Shown: positions 46,130 through 56,489 of the stretch, one piece after another | Layout: each line of letters opens with the position of its first letter | How positions within the stretch are numbered: position 1 is the stretch's first letter | NCBI GenBank assembly: GCA_026874595.1 | Contig: CM049320.1 | Coordinates: 7,755,464 to 7,819,463 of the forward strand | Length of the DNA stretch: 64,000 nucleotides | Source of the DNA: Sipunculus nudus | Lineage: Eukaryota; Annelida; Sipuncula; Golfingiida; Sipunculidae | Reading direction: 5' to 3' | Made by a program: the position numbers and the translations under genes | The notes under the pieces: model-generated | Database searches by the model: none | The model's input: only the letters and a program-made list of their open reading frames with translations | Told to the model about the DNA's origin: nothing

Positions 46130-47333
46130 TTATCGGTACTTTTCGAAAATAATCTTTCTCCCGAGGGGAACTTTCCATCGGAGATACTTCAGGAAGTACA
46201 TGAAGATAAAGGAACTTTCTCTCCCTCTCTTTTTTTCTTGTTGACTGAGTAAACATGAAAATATCAATGACCAGTGCGTTCCAGCTAAAGGACACAGAAA
46301 AGAATGTTTCAAAGTTCTCCGAAAAGAAAATCCTTTACAACTTTGACTAAATTTTAGTGCAACTAGAGAAATACATGGTATTCTGCTCTATGCACAATGC
46401 TTTATTTGCAAATGTGTCTCAAAATAGCAGCGTCAGTAAAATCCAACGATTAATCCCAAACAAATATTTAAACAGAACACCGTGTTGACACTGGGGACAA
46501 TGTTTATATATCATACATATTGTACGAATCGTGACGTCTGGCCAACCATACAAACGCGTTCACTATGGTATTGGTTTCCACCAGGTAAAACAAACACTTA
46601 AGAATGCCGAACGAATGAATCAGGCACACAGTATACATTAACAGATCTCGTTACCATATTGTCGTCCAAATGGGTTGTCAATGAGAATTCCCTTGTCGTC
46701 ATACCGAAGGCTTGTAAACGGCCTTCATGTGTAGTGACAAGTGCTGTTTACCGATAACGTTATTTTATAGGACCCTGTATGCACCAAGTTGACAGGGAAT
46801 AAATTAGCATAGGTGATTCTAGTATGCAATGCCACAGATATTTGCACCTGTCAAAATCGAAAGGTAGAACGAATACCTAAATGCACTAGGTCTCTACATA
46901 GTCGTCGACAATCATTTCCATATGAATTTTGAAAATGATAAAACTAAATCCTTGCTCATTCTTTTTCGTTTTCTCTGCATAATATGAAGACAAGAGTGTT
47001 AATCGTTTTGATTTACTCGTGAAAAAGTGGACAATATCACCTGCGGATATAAGTGACATCGCAGCAATGTGATCAATTTTCCTGTGAAATTTGATGCCCA
47101 TGGCTGCAACTGTTCCTGAGGCACATGGTTAAAGACATTACATCGTATATGCAAACCTATCAAGTCTTTCAAATGCTGAGATTGACCTAATGTGTGGCCA
47201 TTTTGAAATCAATTGTTAATCAGTACATTTTATTTCCCTTCCAACGCGAAACCGTATCTATGATTTCAAAGTCAAAGAACTGATACTTTATGACATTTTG
47301 GAAAAAGAGGTAAAGCTTACTTGTTGTTGTCAT
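46130..47333 (-). CDS. Tentative three-exon small gene, ~80 residues
   Basis: Exon 1: 47,321-47,333 (MTTT plus one base, donor GTAAGC). Exon 2: 47,041-47,115 (acceptor TTTAACCATGTGCCTCAG; reads TVAAMGIKFHRKIDHIAAM then SLISA; donor GTGATA). Exon 3: 46,130-46,284 (acceptor TTCTTTTCTGTGTCCTTTAG; reads GTHWSLIFSCLLSQQEKKRG onward). Phases match throughout (1 then 1), and a minus-strand AATAAA at 45,964-45,969 follows. In phase 2 exon 3 is also open (WNALVIDIFMFTQ... to 46,101), so a different donor in exon 2 would give another C-terminus. The product would be small and basic with one hydrophobic stretch (SLIFSCLL). Family unknown. The model rests on splice consensus only. Confidence 0.35.
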
Positions 47334-47440
47334 AATTTTTATTACACAATATGTACATTATACTAGTAAATAAAGGAGGCTGAGGAAATATGTCCGCCAT
47401 GGAGGCGGGGTAAATATTTGCCACGGTGCCCCATCATGAT

Positions 47441-47686
47441 ACACCAATATTTGGTCTGTCTACATGATACATTGCAAACTTTACGTACGATATCAAACAT
47501 GCGACAGACTACAGACATATATGGGAGCTTTACTCTGGTCCCTCCCTAAATATCTGTCCAATATGTGGCATGCAGAGTTGTATACAGTGATTCAAACACC
47601 GGCGTACTTTAAAGATCTTGGTGATAACAATTGCACTCCCGTTAATATTTGTAAACTGCTAACTAATGCCGACAATATGATTTACG
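47441..47686 (+). CDS. Candidate exon (LPKYLSNMWHAELY)
   Basis: The frame is open from after a TGA at 47,438-47,440 to a good donor, G|GTAAGGAT, at 47,687. It reads MGALLWSLPKYLSNMWHAEL, then TPAYFKDLGDNNCTPV and NICKLLTNADNMIY. The left boundary is uncertain; an acceptor-like CTACAG lies at 47,505-47,515. It ends in phase 1 and would join in phase to 48,718. The composition looks coding. Family unknown. Confidence 0.35.
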
Positions 47687-47841
47687 GTAAGGATATTTAA
47701 TGAATTAATTAAGTTTTTTTACAATTATGTAAATGAATATCTCTATAGGAGGTAATTTTCTGTTTAGAACTTTAGAGCCATCACTATGATTCCACCGTTG
47801 GTAGTATACGGACGTGTAGAATGAATATATACATTGGATAT

Positions 47842-47842
47842 T

Positions 47843-47891
<49 letters not shown>
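47842..47891. repeat. (TA)n(GA)n compound microsatellite
   Basis: About 10 TA and 14 GA dinucleotides. Confidence 0.95.
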
Positions 47892-47896
<5 letters not shown>

Positions 47897-48717
47897 GTAT
47901 ACTTTCAGTGAACTGAATTATTTAAAATGATCTTTGTACCATTTATTCACAATCTACTTACGTTAATTTACCATTAATATGATATTTTTTGCAAAGATTG
48001 TGCATACATCAGCTAATTCATTGGCTTAAACAAATGTTCAAGTATAGGAGTATCTAGATTGAACTGAGTGCATCTGACTATAGATAGTAATAAATGCATT
48101 ATATATGAACTGTGGACTGCGCTTTGGGTTTGCTTTTAAATACAATTTCATATATAATACTCTTCTGAGCCTATTCTTATGAAGAACAATTAAACTGGAG
48201 GGAGATATATCGAACGCCAGCGTCCTAGACAATAACATACTCAGCCTTGAGGCATGTATACAAGAGGCCACTATATACCTGATCAATCCACATGCTTCAC
48301 ATGAAACTAAAAAGAATCTCATGGAGTACCAACTCTCCAGTTCTTGTACGTGTGACATTTATGTCGCGTGTCGTTTTTCATATTTCGGCAACATTGTAAG
48401 CATCTGTATTTTTTTTCTATTTCAATTTAAAATGTAGAACTTGAATAATGCAAATGCATAGGATTTAAGATAGTCGGACAGGACAAATAATAACCATAAA
48501 ATACTAATAACTATCATTTTTCTTTTAAAAAGATCCGTTTTCTAAACACTTGGTGGTTAATTGAAAAAAGTACAGCTTTTCTTAGGTATATTTTAACAAG
48601 TACATGTACACAACTGTATTTTTAAGAAGAAAGAATGAGATCAACTTAATTTCAATGGAACTGGCATACTAGCCGTCCAATTACAAAAAATATATTTTTA
48701 TTATACATGTATTTCAG

Positions 48718-48773
48718 ATTGGCTATCTAGAGAAATGCCGCTGGCACAGCAGCCCAATAAATTTTATCGATAA
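48718..48773 (+). CDS. Candidate terminal exon joining 47,441-47,686
   Basis: The acceptor is TTATACATGTATTTCAG. In the phase left by 47,686 the first codon becomes GAT, then WLSREMPLAQQPNKFYR and TAA. An AATAAA lies inside the last codons (48,756-48,761), which would be early for cleavage. Another open stretch in the intron (48,183-48,437, includes LEGDISNASVLDNN and EATIYLINPHASHETKK) does not splice in phase and is left unassigned. Confidence 0.3.
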
Positions 48774-49800
48774 CACAATATTATTATCCATCATACTCAA
48801 GGTTACCGATGAAATATTGATGTTTTTCCTTGACAAGAAGATTTATAACATACTTTGTCAGGCTACATATTCGCGGGGTAAATATTGCCGGAAATTAACT
48901 TTTTCATTGTTCCACTTTCGCGATGTCACCAAACAATAATAGGGATTAATTATAATAAAAATTAAGTGCGCAAAATCGCAACGATTTGATCGGGATCCAT
49001 GCATGGGAATTATTATTTCATTAGTGGCAGATCATTTGAAAGATCGGAGGTAATTCACAAAAGCAATCCTGGTGGTCTTTTGATCAAGGATAAAATACAG
49101 AGTCCATATTTTTTTTTATCAGTCGATATTTTGACTTGTCCTCGACAATGGGGCCTCATATTCACGAAGGCGTTATTTTTATAATTTCCATTTGCGAATA
49201 TCGCGAATTTGAACCCTCTTGAACAACCAGGGTCTATCAACATAACCGCGCCAAAAGGCGAGGAAGTCGGTTTTTATAATGTTTAAAAAACACGTAACTG
49301 GCCTCGTGTAGTATAAATTAAGACAATCTCAAAACATTACTGATGCGTATCTTTTCGATAAAGATTAAGAATAAATAACCAACTACATAAATTAACTTTT
49401 TCGGTAATGAAAACTGTTCTTAACATAACTATCTGTTCGTGTTATAGCCATCGACAATCACATCGATTCTAGCCAGGAGTAAACAGTATTTTGTCAGAGC
49501 CATCTGTGATCGTATTGGTCATCCTGAACGATAGATTTATATATCCATAGATGTAAGTATAAAACAATTTCACCTTTATCTCCTACAATATTTTGCGGAT
49601 GAGGGCGTGGTCATCCTTTCAGAGTTCTTCCGGCTTCTTTACGACAGATACGGGTCTAATGCATGGCCACCAAACTTTCTCCTCAAATAAATTGAGACTG
49701 TCATCTTTTTTTGGTGGAGGTAACCGCCTCTATTTTCAATGCTGACTTAACTAATTCTTAACTAAGTATGTACATCTGCAGAGTTTCCATTTAGAATTAG
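48774..49800. other. No gene seen
   Basis: AT-rich. The overlapping frames at 48,999-49,243 on both strands have no motif. Confidence 0.35.
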
Positions 49801-49802
49801 GA

Positions 49803-50160
49803 CTACTTGACAGGGCGGTAGCACTCGCTTCCTATCATTTTTATATCCTGGTGTCACCCAGGCCTGGTGTCTACCGCACCTGCGGGTCCTGGGTGTATAA
49901 TCGTCCCCACTGCTGGGTCATAACACCAAGGAACCCCGAAAGACGCACTCGTATGTGAGTGATGCACTGAGTGTCGTCTGAGTACCTTCATTTCTTATAT
50001 CGATGCCCGTAGCAAGCCCTGGCCTCGCAACAATTTTGAAATCACTCACGCGAACTTTTCGGGCACTGACTAATATTAAGCGGACGCCCCAAGTGTTTGC
50101 CGTTTGATTTATGATTAATTTGTAAAATATTCCACTATACTTTGTTATTCCGTGTGTCAC
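49803..50160. repeat. Possible tRNA-derived SINE or other GC-richer insertion
   Basis: CAGGGCGGTAGCACTCGCTTCC at the left resembles the A-box half of a tRNA-like SINE head (GGYGGTAGAGCACTCGCCTCC style). A convincing B-box was not found. A hairpin (CCTGGTGTCACCCAGG) follows. The minus-strand frame at 49,918-50,160 has protein-like text (VRVSDFKIVARPGLATG) but no family match. Confidence 0.2.
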
Positions 50161-50426
50161 TTAAAACATATGGAGTTACTAGTTTATGCAAGAGGAGACT
50201 TTTCATAAGATGCATTAAAAAATGCATCTTTTTCTTTTAAAATACAATCACATTATGTCATTTGTATTTTTAACAGAAATTAGGTAAAATAGCACCGCTG
50301 GTTTTCAAACTGTGTCAAGTAATTCCTTTTTCGTTGAACAAGATCAAAAGAATATATAAGATTTATAAATGACACTTAAATGTCTGTATGAGCAAATATA
50401 TATTGAGATTTAGTTATATAATAACA

Positions 50427-50483
<57 letters not shown>

Positions 50484-50590
50484 TCATATGCTCGCGGTTT
50501 GCGTTAAAGTTTAAAAAAAAGAGTCAAGTTTGATCCGCCCTCAGCCCGGCTGATTTACCACGTAAAGGAGATTTAGGTGTTGTTTCATAC
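50161..50590. other. No gene seen; (AT)n at 50,429-50,481
   Basis: AT-rich with a long AT dinucleotide run. Nothing else. Confidence 0.5.
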
Positions 50591-50598
50591 ATATACTG

Positions 50599-50754
50599 TC
50601 ACCTCATCCACACAGTAATATACATGTATATATTCAGTCCGGTTCTTATCTCGTCAGGTGGCTGCAATGTGACCTCCCTAAGTAACTCAATCACCCTCTC
50701 CAAATCTTGACAACAAGCTTCATAAACACTGCCCCGTAAAGATAAGATAAACAT
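50599..50754 (-). CDS. Candidate small ORF (CCQDLERVIELLREV)
   Basis: ATG opens 51 codons on the minus strand: MFILSLRGSVYEACCQDLER, VIELLREVTLQPPDE, then a more hydrophobic end. An amphipathic helix (DLERVIELLREVT) is evident. No clear splice junction; it may be an exon whose donor I cannot place. Family unknown. Confidence 0.2.
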   Translation of the reverse strand: MFILSLRGSVYEACCQDLERVIELLREVTLQPPDEIRTGLNIYMYITVWMR

Positions 50755-50809
50755 GGGTCCTCTCCAGAAACATGACCAGTGAACTGCTGTCTAGTTGGGC
50801 GACAATACA

Positions 50810-51457
50810 GTTTATCGCACATTGCAACGGCACAGTATATATTAGTTTTTTTAAATTTTCGCTGCATGTTGTGAAGTTTGTTTTAATTTGCTTGCGAGAT
50901 CTCAGAGTAAACTTTATTAATTAAATCTAAATCTCGATGAAAAAGTTCTGATTGTACGGTTAAATTAAAGAAAATAACTTAAATTTTAGCAGACTGGTTG
51001 TGAACTCACGGAGATTCATGATATTATTAATAATGTATGTAAAGTATATAGTTATTCCTACAACGTTTCACTAATTATAAATAAATTAAATAAAAAAGCC
51101 AATCAGGGCCGGGCCAGGTCCGGGGGGGGGGGGGTGGCCTATGGGAAATATCTTTAACATATATCATCTCCAAACACATAAATAACATTAACTTCAATTA
51201 TACTAAAAAGGTAATGTTACCTATCAATTACCCGTTACGTTCGTTTTAAAACATATAAATGAAACCCCAACACCCTCCCCTCCTTAAGAAATCCTAAATC
51301 ATATGTGTGTGTATTGATATTTTGTGCGAGAGAGAGCGGGAGAGAGCGAGAGCGAGAGTGCGATGGAACATGAATAAAAAAAAAGAATGTGTTCCATCTC
51401 TTTATACAATTATATTTCTCTTTACTATTAATACATAGCTCGCTCTCTCATTCTCAT

Positions 51458-51504
<47 letters not shown>

Positions 51505-52440
51505 CGAAAACACATAATGAAAACCAGTTTTCCCGAATGTACAGTTGGTATATTCTCCTATACAGGACATTTTTAGATATCTATTAAATATCATATCGAT
51601 TATAACTATATATCATATATGTAGGTCTACTATGTCCCCAAATGAACATTTAGCTTAGCCGCCAATGATTTATTCTCCCCCCCCCCCCCCACACACACAC
51701 ACGCATACATTCACACATATATATTTATGACGAGTATTCAGTGACATTAATTCAGAAGTGACCATGGCAAATCCTATCCACAAGTAATAAAACAACAAGG
51801 TATAATAAACATATTCAGTATATTAGATTAACAGCGCAGACATGTGCCCGAAATTTAGTTAGTGTTTAGATTTAAGTCAAACAAACCTACCTCTCAGAGC
51901 CCAGCACTGCTAAGGGATCCTAAAGCCTGCAACAGTCACAAGTATTTAAAATGGTACAAGCTCTGGCCCGTGTACAACCAACTGTTGTTGCCAACATGAC
52001 ACATGTGTTGTGCACCGGTACGCGGACTGTGATCAACCCGACCGGTTGCTAAGGACGCACGCGGTTGTAACAGATTGTGGGTTGAGTTGACACCGAGACA
52101 CTGGCAGAACTCTGATCAATGGTGAATAGATCGGACCGCTGCCATTGCGACCTGCGCAAATTTGCTTCCACTTTCGGCGCTTATAACCTATCCCTTGCAT
52201 TGTTGATTTGTTTGTTTGTCATATGTCAACGGGCGGCCATGCTGGGCTCTTTTTATGGTTATTAATACTTGTATGATTGACTGGTGTTGACGGATTAACA
52301 ATGGCAGGAATTAGACAAGGAAACGAGAAATTCCAGCTATTATGAACAGGAACTAAGCGCACAATGCAGGAGAAAGTGATCATTTAAACTGGATTAAATC
52401 CACTAAATTATGCCTGTATTTACTTCTTTAAGCCACAAAA
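50810..52440. other. Mostly no gene; microsatellites and a short ORF
   Basis: G run at 51,121-51,133; GA-rich tract 51,328-51,360; (CT)n(AT)n 51,451-51,501; C run with (CA)n 51,678-51,702. A 33-codon plus-strand frame at 51,951-52,052 (MVQALARVQPTVVANMTHV) sits in a locally GC-richer patch and could be a short exon, but nothing supports it further. Confidence 0.4.
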
Positions 52441-52463
52441 ATACCTGCTAATTGTACTTATAA

Positions 52464-52468
<5 letters not shown>

Positions 52469-52519
<51 letters not shown>
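52469..52519. repeat. (AT)n microsatellite
   Basis: About 25 AT dinucleotides. Confidence 0.95.
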
Positions 52520-52521
<2 letters not shown>

Positions 52522-52950
52522 TAGCCATGCTTATTCATTGGTTATAGATACAAATGGTATACACTGCAAATGTATACAAAGAAATGGATTTACAGAAGTA
52601 AAAAGTCGGTTCACTGACAAGTATATATATAGAATATCGTAAGGCAATAAAAGTAAGTCATGCATGACGTTTTGTGAGTGTGTATTAGTGTATACGTTCC
52701 TCTATTTGTCTGAACGGGGTGTTCTACCAAAATTTCCAAATTCACAATATAACTTGCTCAACCAGTAACGAAATCCCATGAAATTTTCATAACACCTCGG
52801 GAACAGACCAAAGAAGAATCGATTAGAGTTTGTTGTTGGTCCGGCTCATGATCCGGATTCAGGATGAACTTCCAGAAATGTTCAATAAGTGTCCATCTGC
52901 TGCCTTTGATGTAGTGGATCACCAGCTCCTGTAACAACGGTTATCATTTA

Positions 52951-53345
52951 AGCCTCGGTCACAACCCGCTGCGGTAACCGCACATCGTAGATCACCGTTC
53001 GCAAGAATACTTTTGCAGCAGCCGTGCGGGAACGGCAGGGTGTCTTCCTCATTCTCACGTCCTTCGCACGGTAAGGTCAGCTGACTCTGCGGTCGCCGCA
53101 AGCTAACCTTGCGGAAGCCGCAATTAAAGGCCCCTACGACAGCTGCAGGTACACCGTACGCCTCTCGGGTAGCCGAGTAGGCGTTAAAAATCGCACGTGC
53201 TTCTACAACATCCGTACGTCTACTATACGGTCTTTGCTGAGTCCTGCGGCCTTTGAAAAACGCACGGTTGCCGAACGTCAAACGCAAACGGAATAGTCCA
53301 AAACACCCGCCATACGGCGACCGTATCCCGGTAGTGACCGAGGCT
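52951..53345. mobile_element. TIR element (395 bp) with TTA target duplication, Harbinger-like
   Basis: Ends are a perfect 12-bp inverted repeat, AGCCTCGGTCAC...GTGACCGAGGCT, extended imperfectly inward (AACCCG / CTACCGG). TTA flanks both sides (52,948-52,950 and 53,346-53,348), the target size and sequence (TWA) expected of PIF/Harbinger elements. It is GC-rich and has an open minus-strand frame of 122 codons without a transposase motif, so it is a non-autonomous copy. It sits inside the LINE remnant. Confidence 0.75.
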
Positions 53346-53348
53346 TTA

Positions 53349-53556
53349 GTTGACGCACCGGCCGCGCGTCAGGCAGCCACCTACGGGCTCCCTACGGGAA
53401 CCCTACAGTAGATGTACTGATGTCGTGGGATGCCCGTGCGATTTTTAACGCCTACTCTGCTACCCGAGACGTACGGTGTACCTGCGGCTGCGTTAAGCCT
53501 CGGTCACAACCCGCTGCTGTCACCGTACGATTATTGGGACCGCAGGAATAGTGTTC
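53349..53556. mobile_element. Rearranged second copy of the AGCCTCGGTCAC element
   Basis: 53,410-53,490 is the inverted counterpart of 53,149-53,222 (shared text GTGCGATTTTTAACGCCTACTC, CCCGAG, TACGGTGTACCTGC). TTA plus the AGCCTCGGTCAC end then starts again at 53,493 and runs to about 53,545 in the forward orientation. A nested or fold-back rearrangement of the same family fits best. Confidence 0.55.
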
Positions 53557-53909
53557 AGCCCAAAACACCCTGACGCGCCCGTCACTCGTCAAGCGTCAAA
53601 TCGGGAAAAAGTTGCTCCACTCTATTTATCAATGACAAAACAGATTAATCCGCGCGTCACGGCGCGGCAAGCATCAAGCGTCAGCTTTCGCTCCTGGAGT
53701 GGGAAACCCGAACAATGACGTCATTTTAAAGAGGCTTTCCCACACAACTATTTGTCATAACCAAATACACAACAGGGGGCTGGTGTATATTATCCATCTG
53801 AAGCATGGCATACGCGTGGTAGCCGCGTTTAGTGTGTTCTGAATTATTCGCCAGCCGCGTGCGTGGCGCACGTGTGACGCGTGACGCGCGCGTTAGTGTG
53901 TTTTGGGCT
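53557..53909. mobile_element. 353-bp TIR element (AGCCCAAAACAC ends)
   Basis: Left end AGCCCAAAACACCCTGACGC; the right end, reversed, is AGCCCAAAACACACTAACGC. About 26 of the first 30 positions pair, including CGTCAC further in. Flanks are TTC and TTA, so a 3-bp duplication is imperfect or mutated. No coding frame. The GC-rich ends and 12-bp perfect core resemble the neighbouring element in style, not sequence. Confidence 0.65.
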
Positions 53910-54549
53910 TTATAGCCGCCTTGGAATAACTGGTGATGCCTTAAATGGATTAGTTCATACTTGTGCATTAGTAGTCAGTGTATCATTGTTGCAGGTTATC
54001 TTCTCTTTTATATAAGATTATCTAAGGGTCCAGCAAGGTTCGGTGGAATGAATTATCATTTTTTTACGATGACAACAGTCAAATTAATGTATCATCTAAA
54101 ATAGAATCACAGTTTCCTATTTCTACCATTGAAACTTGCTTGCACGAGATAGTGTTTGGATGAATCTGTTTAAACTTAAACGTTTGCTAAGGGCGAGACG
54201 TCTAAAAATGCGGAAACGTTTACTTTTTCTCGTTTTCGATAAAATCAACTCGCTCTGCCACTCAGACGTAGTCGGTAGAATTATTGCCGGAGGGGACAAC
54301 TGTCGCTTATATATTATTTACCTCAACAGGTTACGTGGATGTATTAAAAAAACATACATCACACTATCTGCAATATCTGTTATTATCCGCCTTACCTTGG
54401 ATATAAGAATGGCGGATATCATAAAGAAATCCACCTGGTATCGTCAAAATACAATTTTAATTGGAATGATATTTTGCTTTGCCTGTTGAAAATATTCAAA
54501 TAAAATATACATTAAATGTTGTCACAATGCTATTTGTGAGATAAAAAAT

Positions 54550-54550
<1 letters not shown>

Positions 54551-54606
<56 letters not shown>
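54551..54606. repeat. (AT)n microsatellite
   Basis: About 27 AT dinucleotides. Confidence 0.95.
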
Positions 54607-54611
<5 letters not shown>

Positions 54612-54726
54612 GTCAATGTACATAAAAAGAAGAGAGACGTCAACACCAACATTTCAAACAATCATATTATTTGGAAAATATATGGCAAATTATGCTAAAT
54701 TTTCAGCTACCCCTGTAGCCTTCGTC

Positions 54727-54727
<1 letters not shown>

Positions 54728-54781
<54 letters not shown>
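54728..54781. repeat. (AT)n microsatellite
   Basis: About 26 AT dinucleotides, 120 bases from the previous one. Confidence 0.95.
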
Positions 54782-54782
<1 letters not shown>

Positions 54783-54789
54783 CATCATT

Positions 54790-55870
54790 TTATACATTTT
54801 ACAGCATTTTACATTATACTACAGTAAGTTAGTCCGCTTTGAAATATGATAATTATTCCACTTGCAATACATGTAGAGCGGACAATGTTGCACCGCATAG
54901 TCTTTCCGCTGTTCTAACGCCAAAAGAAAAAAAAACGCAGTTCTCAACAATTATACCGTGGACACAGGAGTACACTGTTAACAGCACAAAATAACCACGT
55001 GGTAAAAATGGAGCAATCTTTGGCAAGGAGGTTGAGGGGTTAATTCGTCGGATATTTCACACCATAAGAATAAGAATTCAAAGCTAATAAAAAAGTATTT
55101 ACTCTGTCCATGAAAGACATTAAAACACACAGGACAATATGTAGTCTCATGTAAACAAAATATATTCTGCCTTTCTAAGATTCTCAAATATCATTTATTT
55201 GGTTAGCATATATGCAAGCAGGCATTTTGGCATATACGCCGTGCAATAGTATTATTAAGTATTAACACACGTCTTATCCATTTTACCTAATCCAGATTAG
55301 CACACCGGAACAAACATGACAGTTGCCACTGTGAAATAATTAAGTTTTGTTACACCTGCAAAAATGGCGATAAATCGAAAAAGTTGTTTATTAAGGGGTT
55401 TTGTACACTGCTATCCGACAACTATAATTTGCCATCATTGTTAGTTGTGTTTTTTTCCCTCTGTCCTCCCCCGTCTATTGCAACGCCATCTGTCATAAAC
55501 TGCGTCAACTTTCAACTGGACGCAAAGGACAGCCTCAAGTGCTGACCCCAGTGCACGTGGTGTGTTAAACTTCTGACCGTGTTTGTTACCTCCAGTTGTT
55601 AAATCCCTTGTTTAAAACGGCAGTTATGTACTACCTGCCTTGATATGTATATTTCCTGACTCATGTTTAACTTAATCAGAAATATTGCAGTTTTGATCAG
55701 TTGAAAGTTTAGAAGTAAAATTATATTTCAATTGGCAGTGTTGTTTTATTTCTTTAAATTGTGCAAGTATAAACACTGCCCAGTATCAATTTCCCCCAGA
55801 ATTAAAAAGAGAACTACAGTATAACACAGGCTCTGAAACAGCTAGGGTTTTATTTTGTTGCAGAGGGATG
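54790..55870. other. No gene seen
   Basis: AT-rich; short open frames only. A locally richer stretch at 55,450-55,560 has an open frame (SLCPPPSIATPSVINCV) without start or splice support. Confidence 0.35.
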
Positions 55871-55889
55871 AAAAAAGGAGCCCTCTAAT

Positions 55890-56431
55890 TAGACTGGTAC
55901 CCCGCTCTATTATGGCACCGCTGCTCTAGGCCAATCATAGAGACGGGCGTACAACGCCATCTTCAGGACTCCCGGCAGACTGGTTCCAATTCAAGAATGA
56001 TTTATATATGATAAATATAAGCATTTCGCATGCTCAGAGAAGTTGTCAAAAGTTGACTGTACGTACATTTCTTGTGACATTTATGATTAGATTAATAGAT
56101 ATTGATAATAAACCAATGCCACGTACAGTGGAATATCAAATATTCAGTATATCGTATCATCTATACATCCATCAGTGAATTTTTGTGCAACAACTTATTT
56201 TTCAATATTTGGAAACTATAAATAACTAAAGAAAGTAATTTTATAAGAAATCTTCACGGATAGCCAGCCAGGATCGCGTGAACGTCCATGACAATCGGTA
56301 TGAGCGTGCAGATTGGAGTTGGAACCAGTCTACAGGTAGGTCAGGAGTTGCAACTGGGAGTACTTAAGATGGCGTTGTACGCCTGTCTCTATGCTTGGCT
56401 GAGGGCCTTAATAGAGCAGGGTACCAGTCTA
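55890..56431. mobile_element. 542-bp foldback element with ~105-bp inverted arms and 9-bp target duplication
   Basis: The left arm begins TAGACTGGTACCCCGCTC, continues through GGCGTACAACGCCATCTT and ends near AGACTGGTTCCAATTC. The right arm, reversed, carries the same text. CCCTCTAAT flanks both ends exactly (55,881-55,889 and 56,432-56,440). Long arms, a short spacer (about 310 bases) and a 9-bp duplication are what Mutator-type (MULE) foldback elements show. No transposase is present. Confidence 0.85.
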
Positions 56432-56462
56432 CCCTCTAATAGGGTGCCTTCGCGTGCCCGTG

Positions 56463-56487
56463 CCCCCCCCCCCCCCCCCCCCCCCCC
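56463..56487. repeat. Run of C
   Basis: About 25 consecutive C, shortly after the foldback element. Confidence 0.95.
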
Positions 56488-56489
56488 GA

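Larger units (their letters stand above)
52860..54320 (+). mobile_element. LINE reverse transcriptase remnant, split by TIR elements
   Basis: 52,885-52,932 reads PSAAFDVVDHQLL, the RT motif A (..AAFDTVDH.LL). The remnant resumes after two inserted elements: 54,020-54,045 reads RVQQGSV (motif B, GVPQGSV), then after an internal deletion FYDDNSQINVSSK at 54,060-54,100 (motif C; FYADDTQ.Y in intact relatives). Then QFPISTIETCLHEI and, one frame over, VWMNLFKLK, the region just after the catalytic motif in jockey/RTE-like elements. Frameshifts and stops are frequent. The 117-codon frame starting at 54,136 is part of this remnant, not a host gene. Confidence 0.75.

Noticed and set aside
53726-53968. 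80-codon minus-strand frame
   Set aside because: Runs through a TIR element and its GC-rich ends.
54136-54489. 117-codon plus-strand frame taken alone as a gene
   Set aside because: Its first part is the post-catalytic region of the LINE remnant (VWMNLFKLK), continuing out of frame from the YDD motif.
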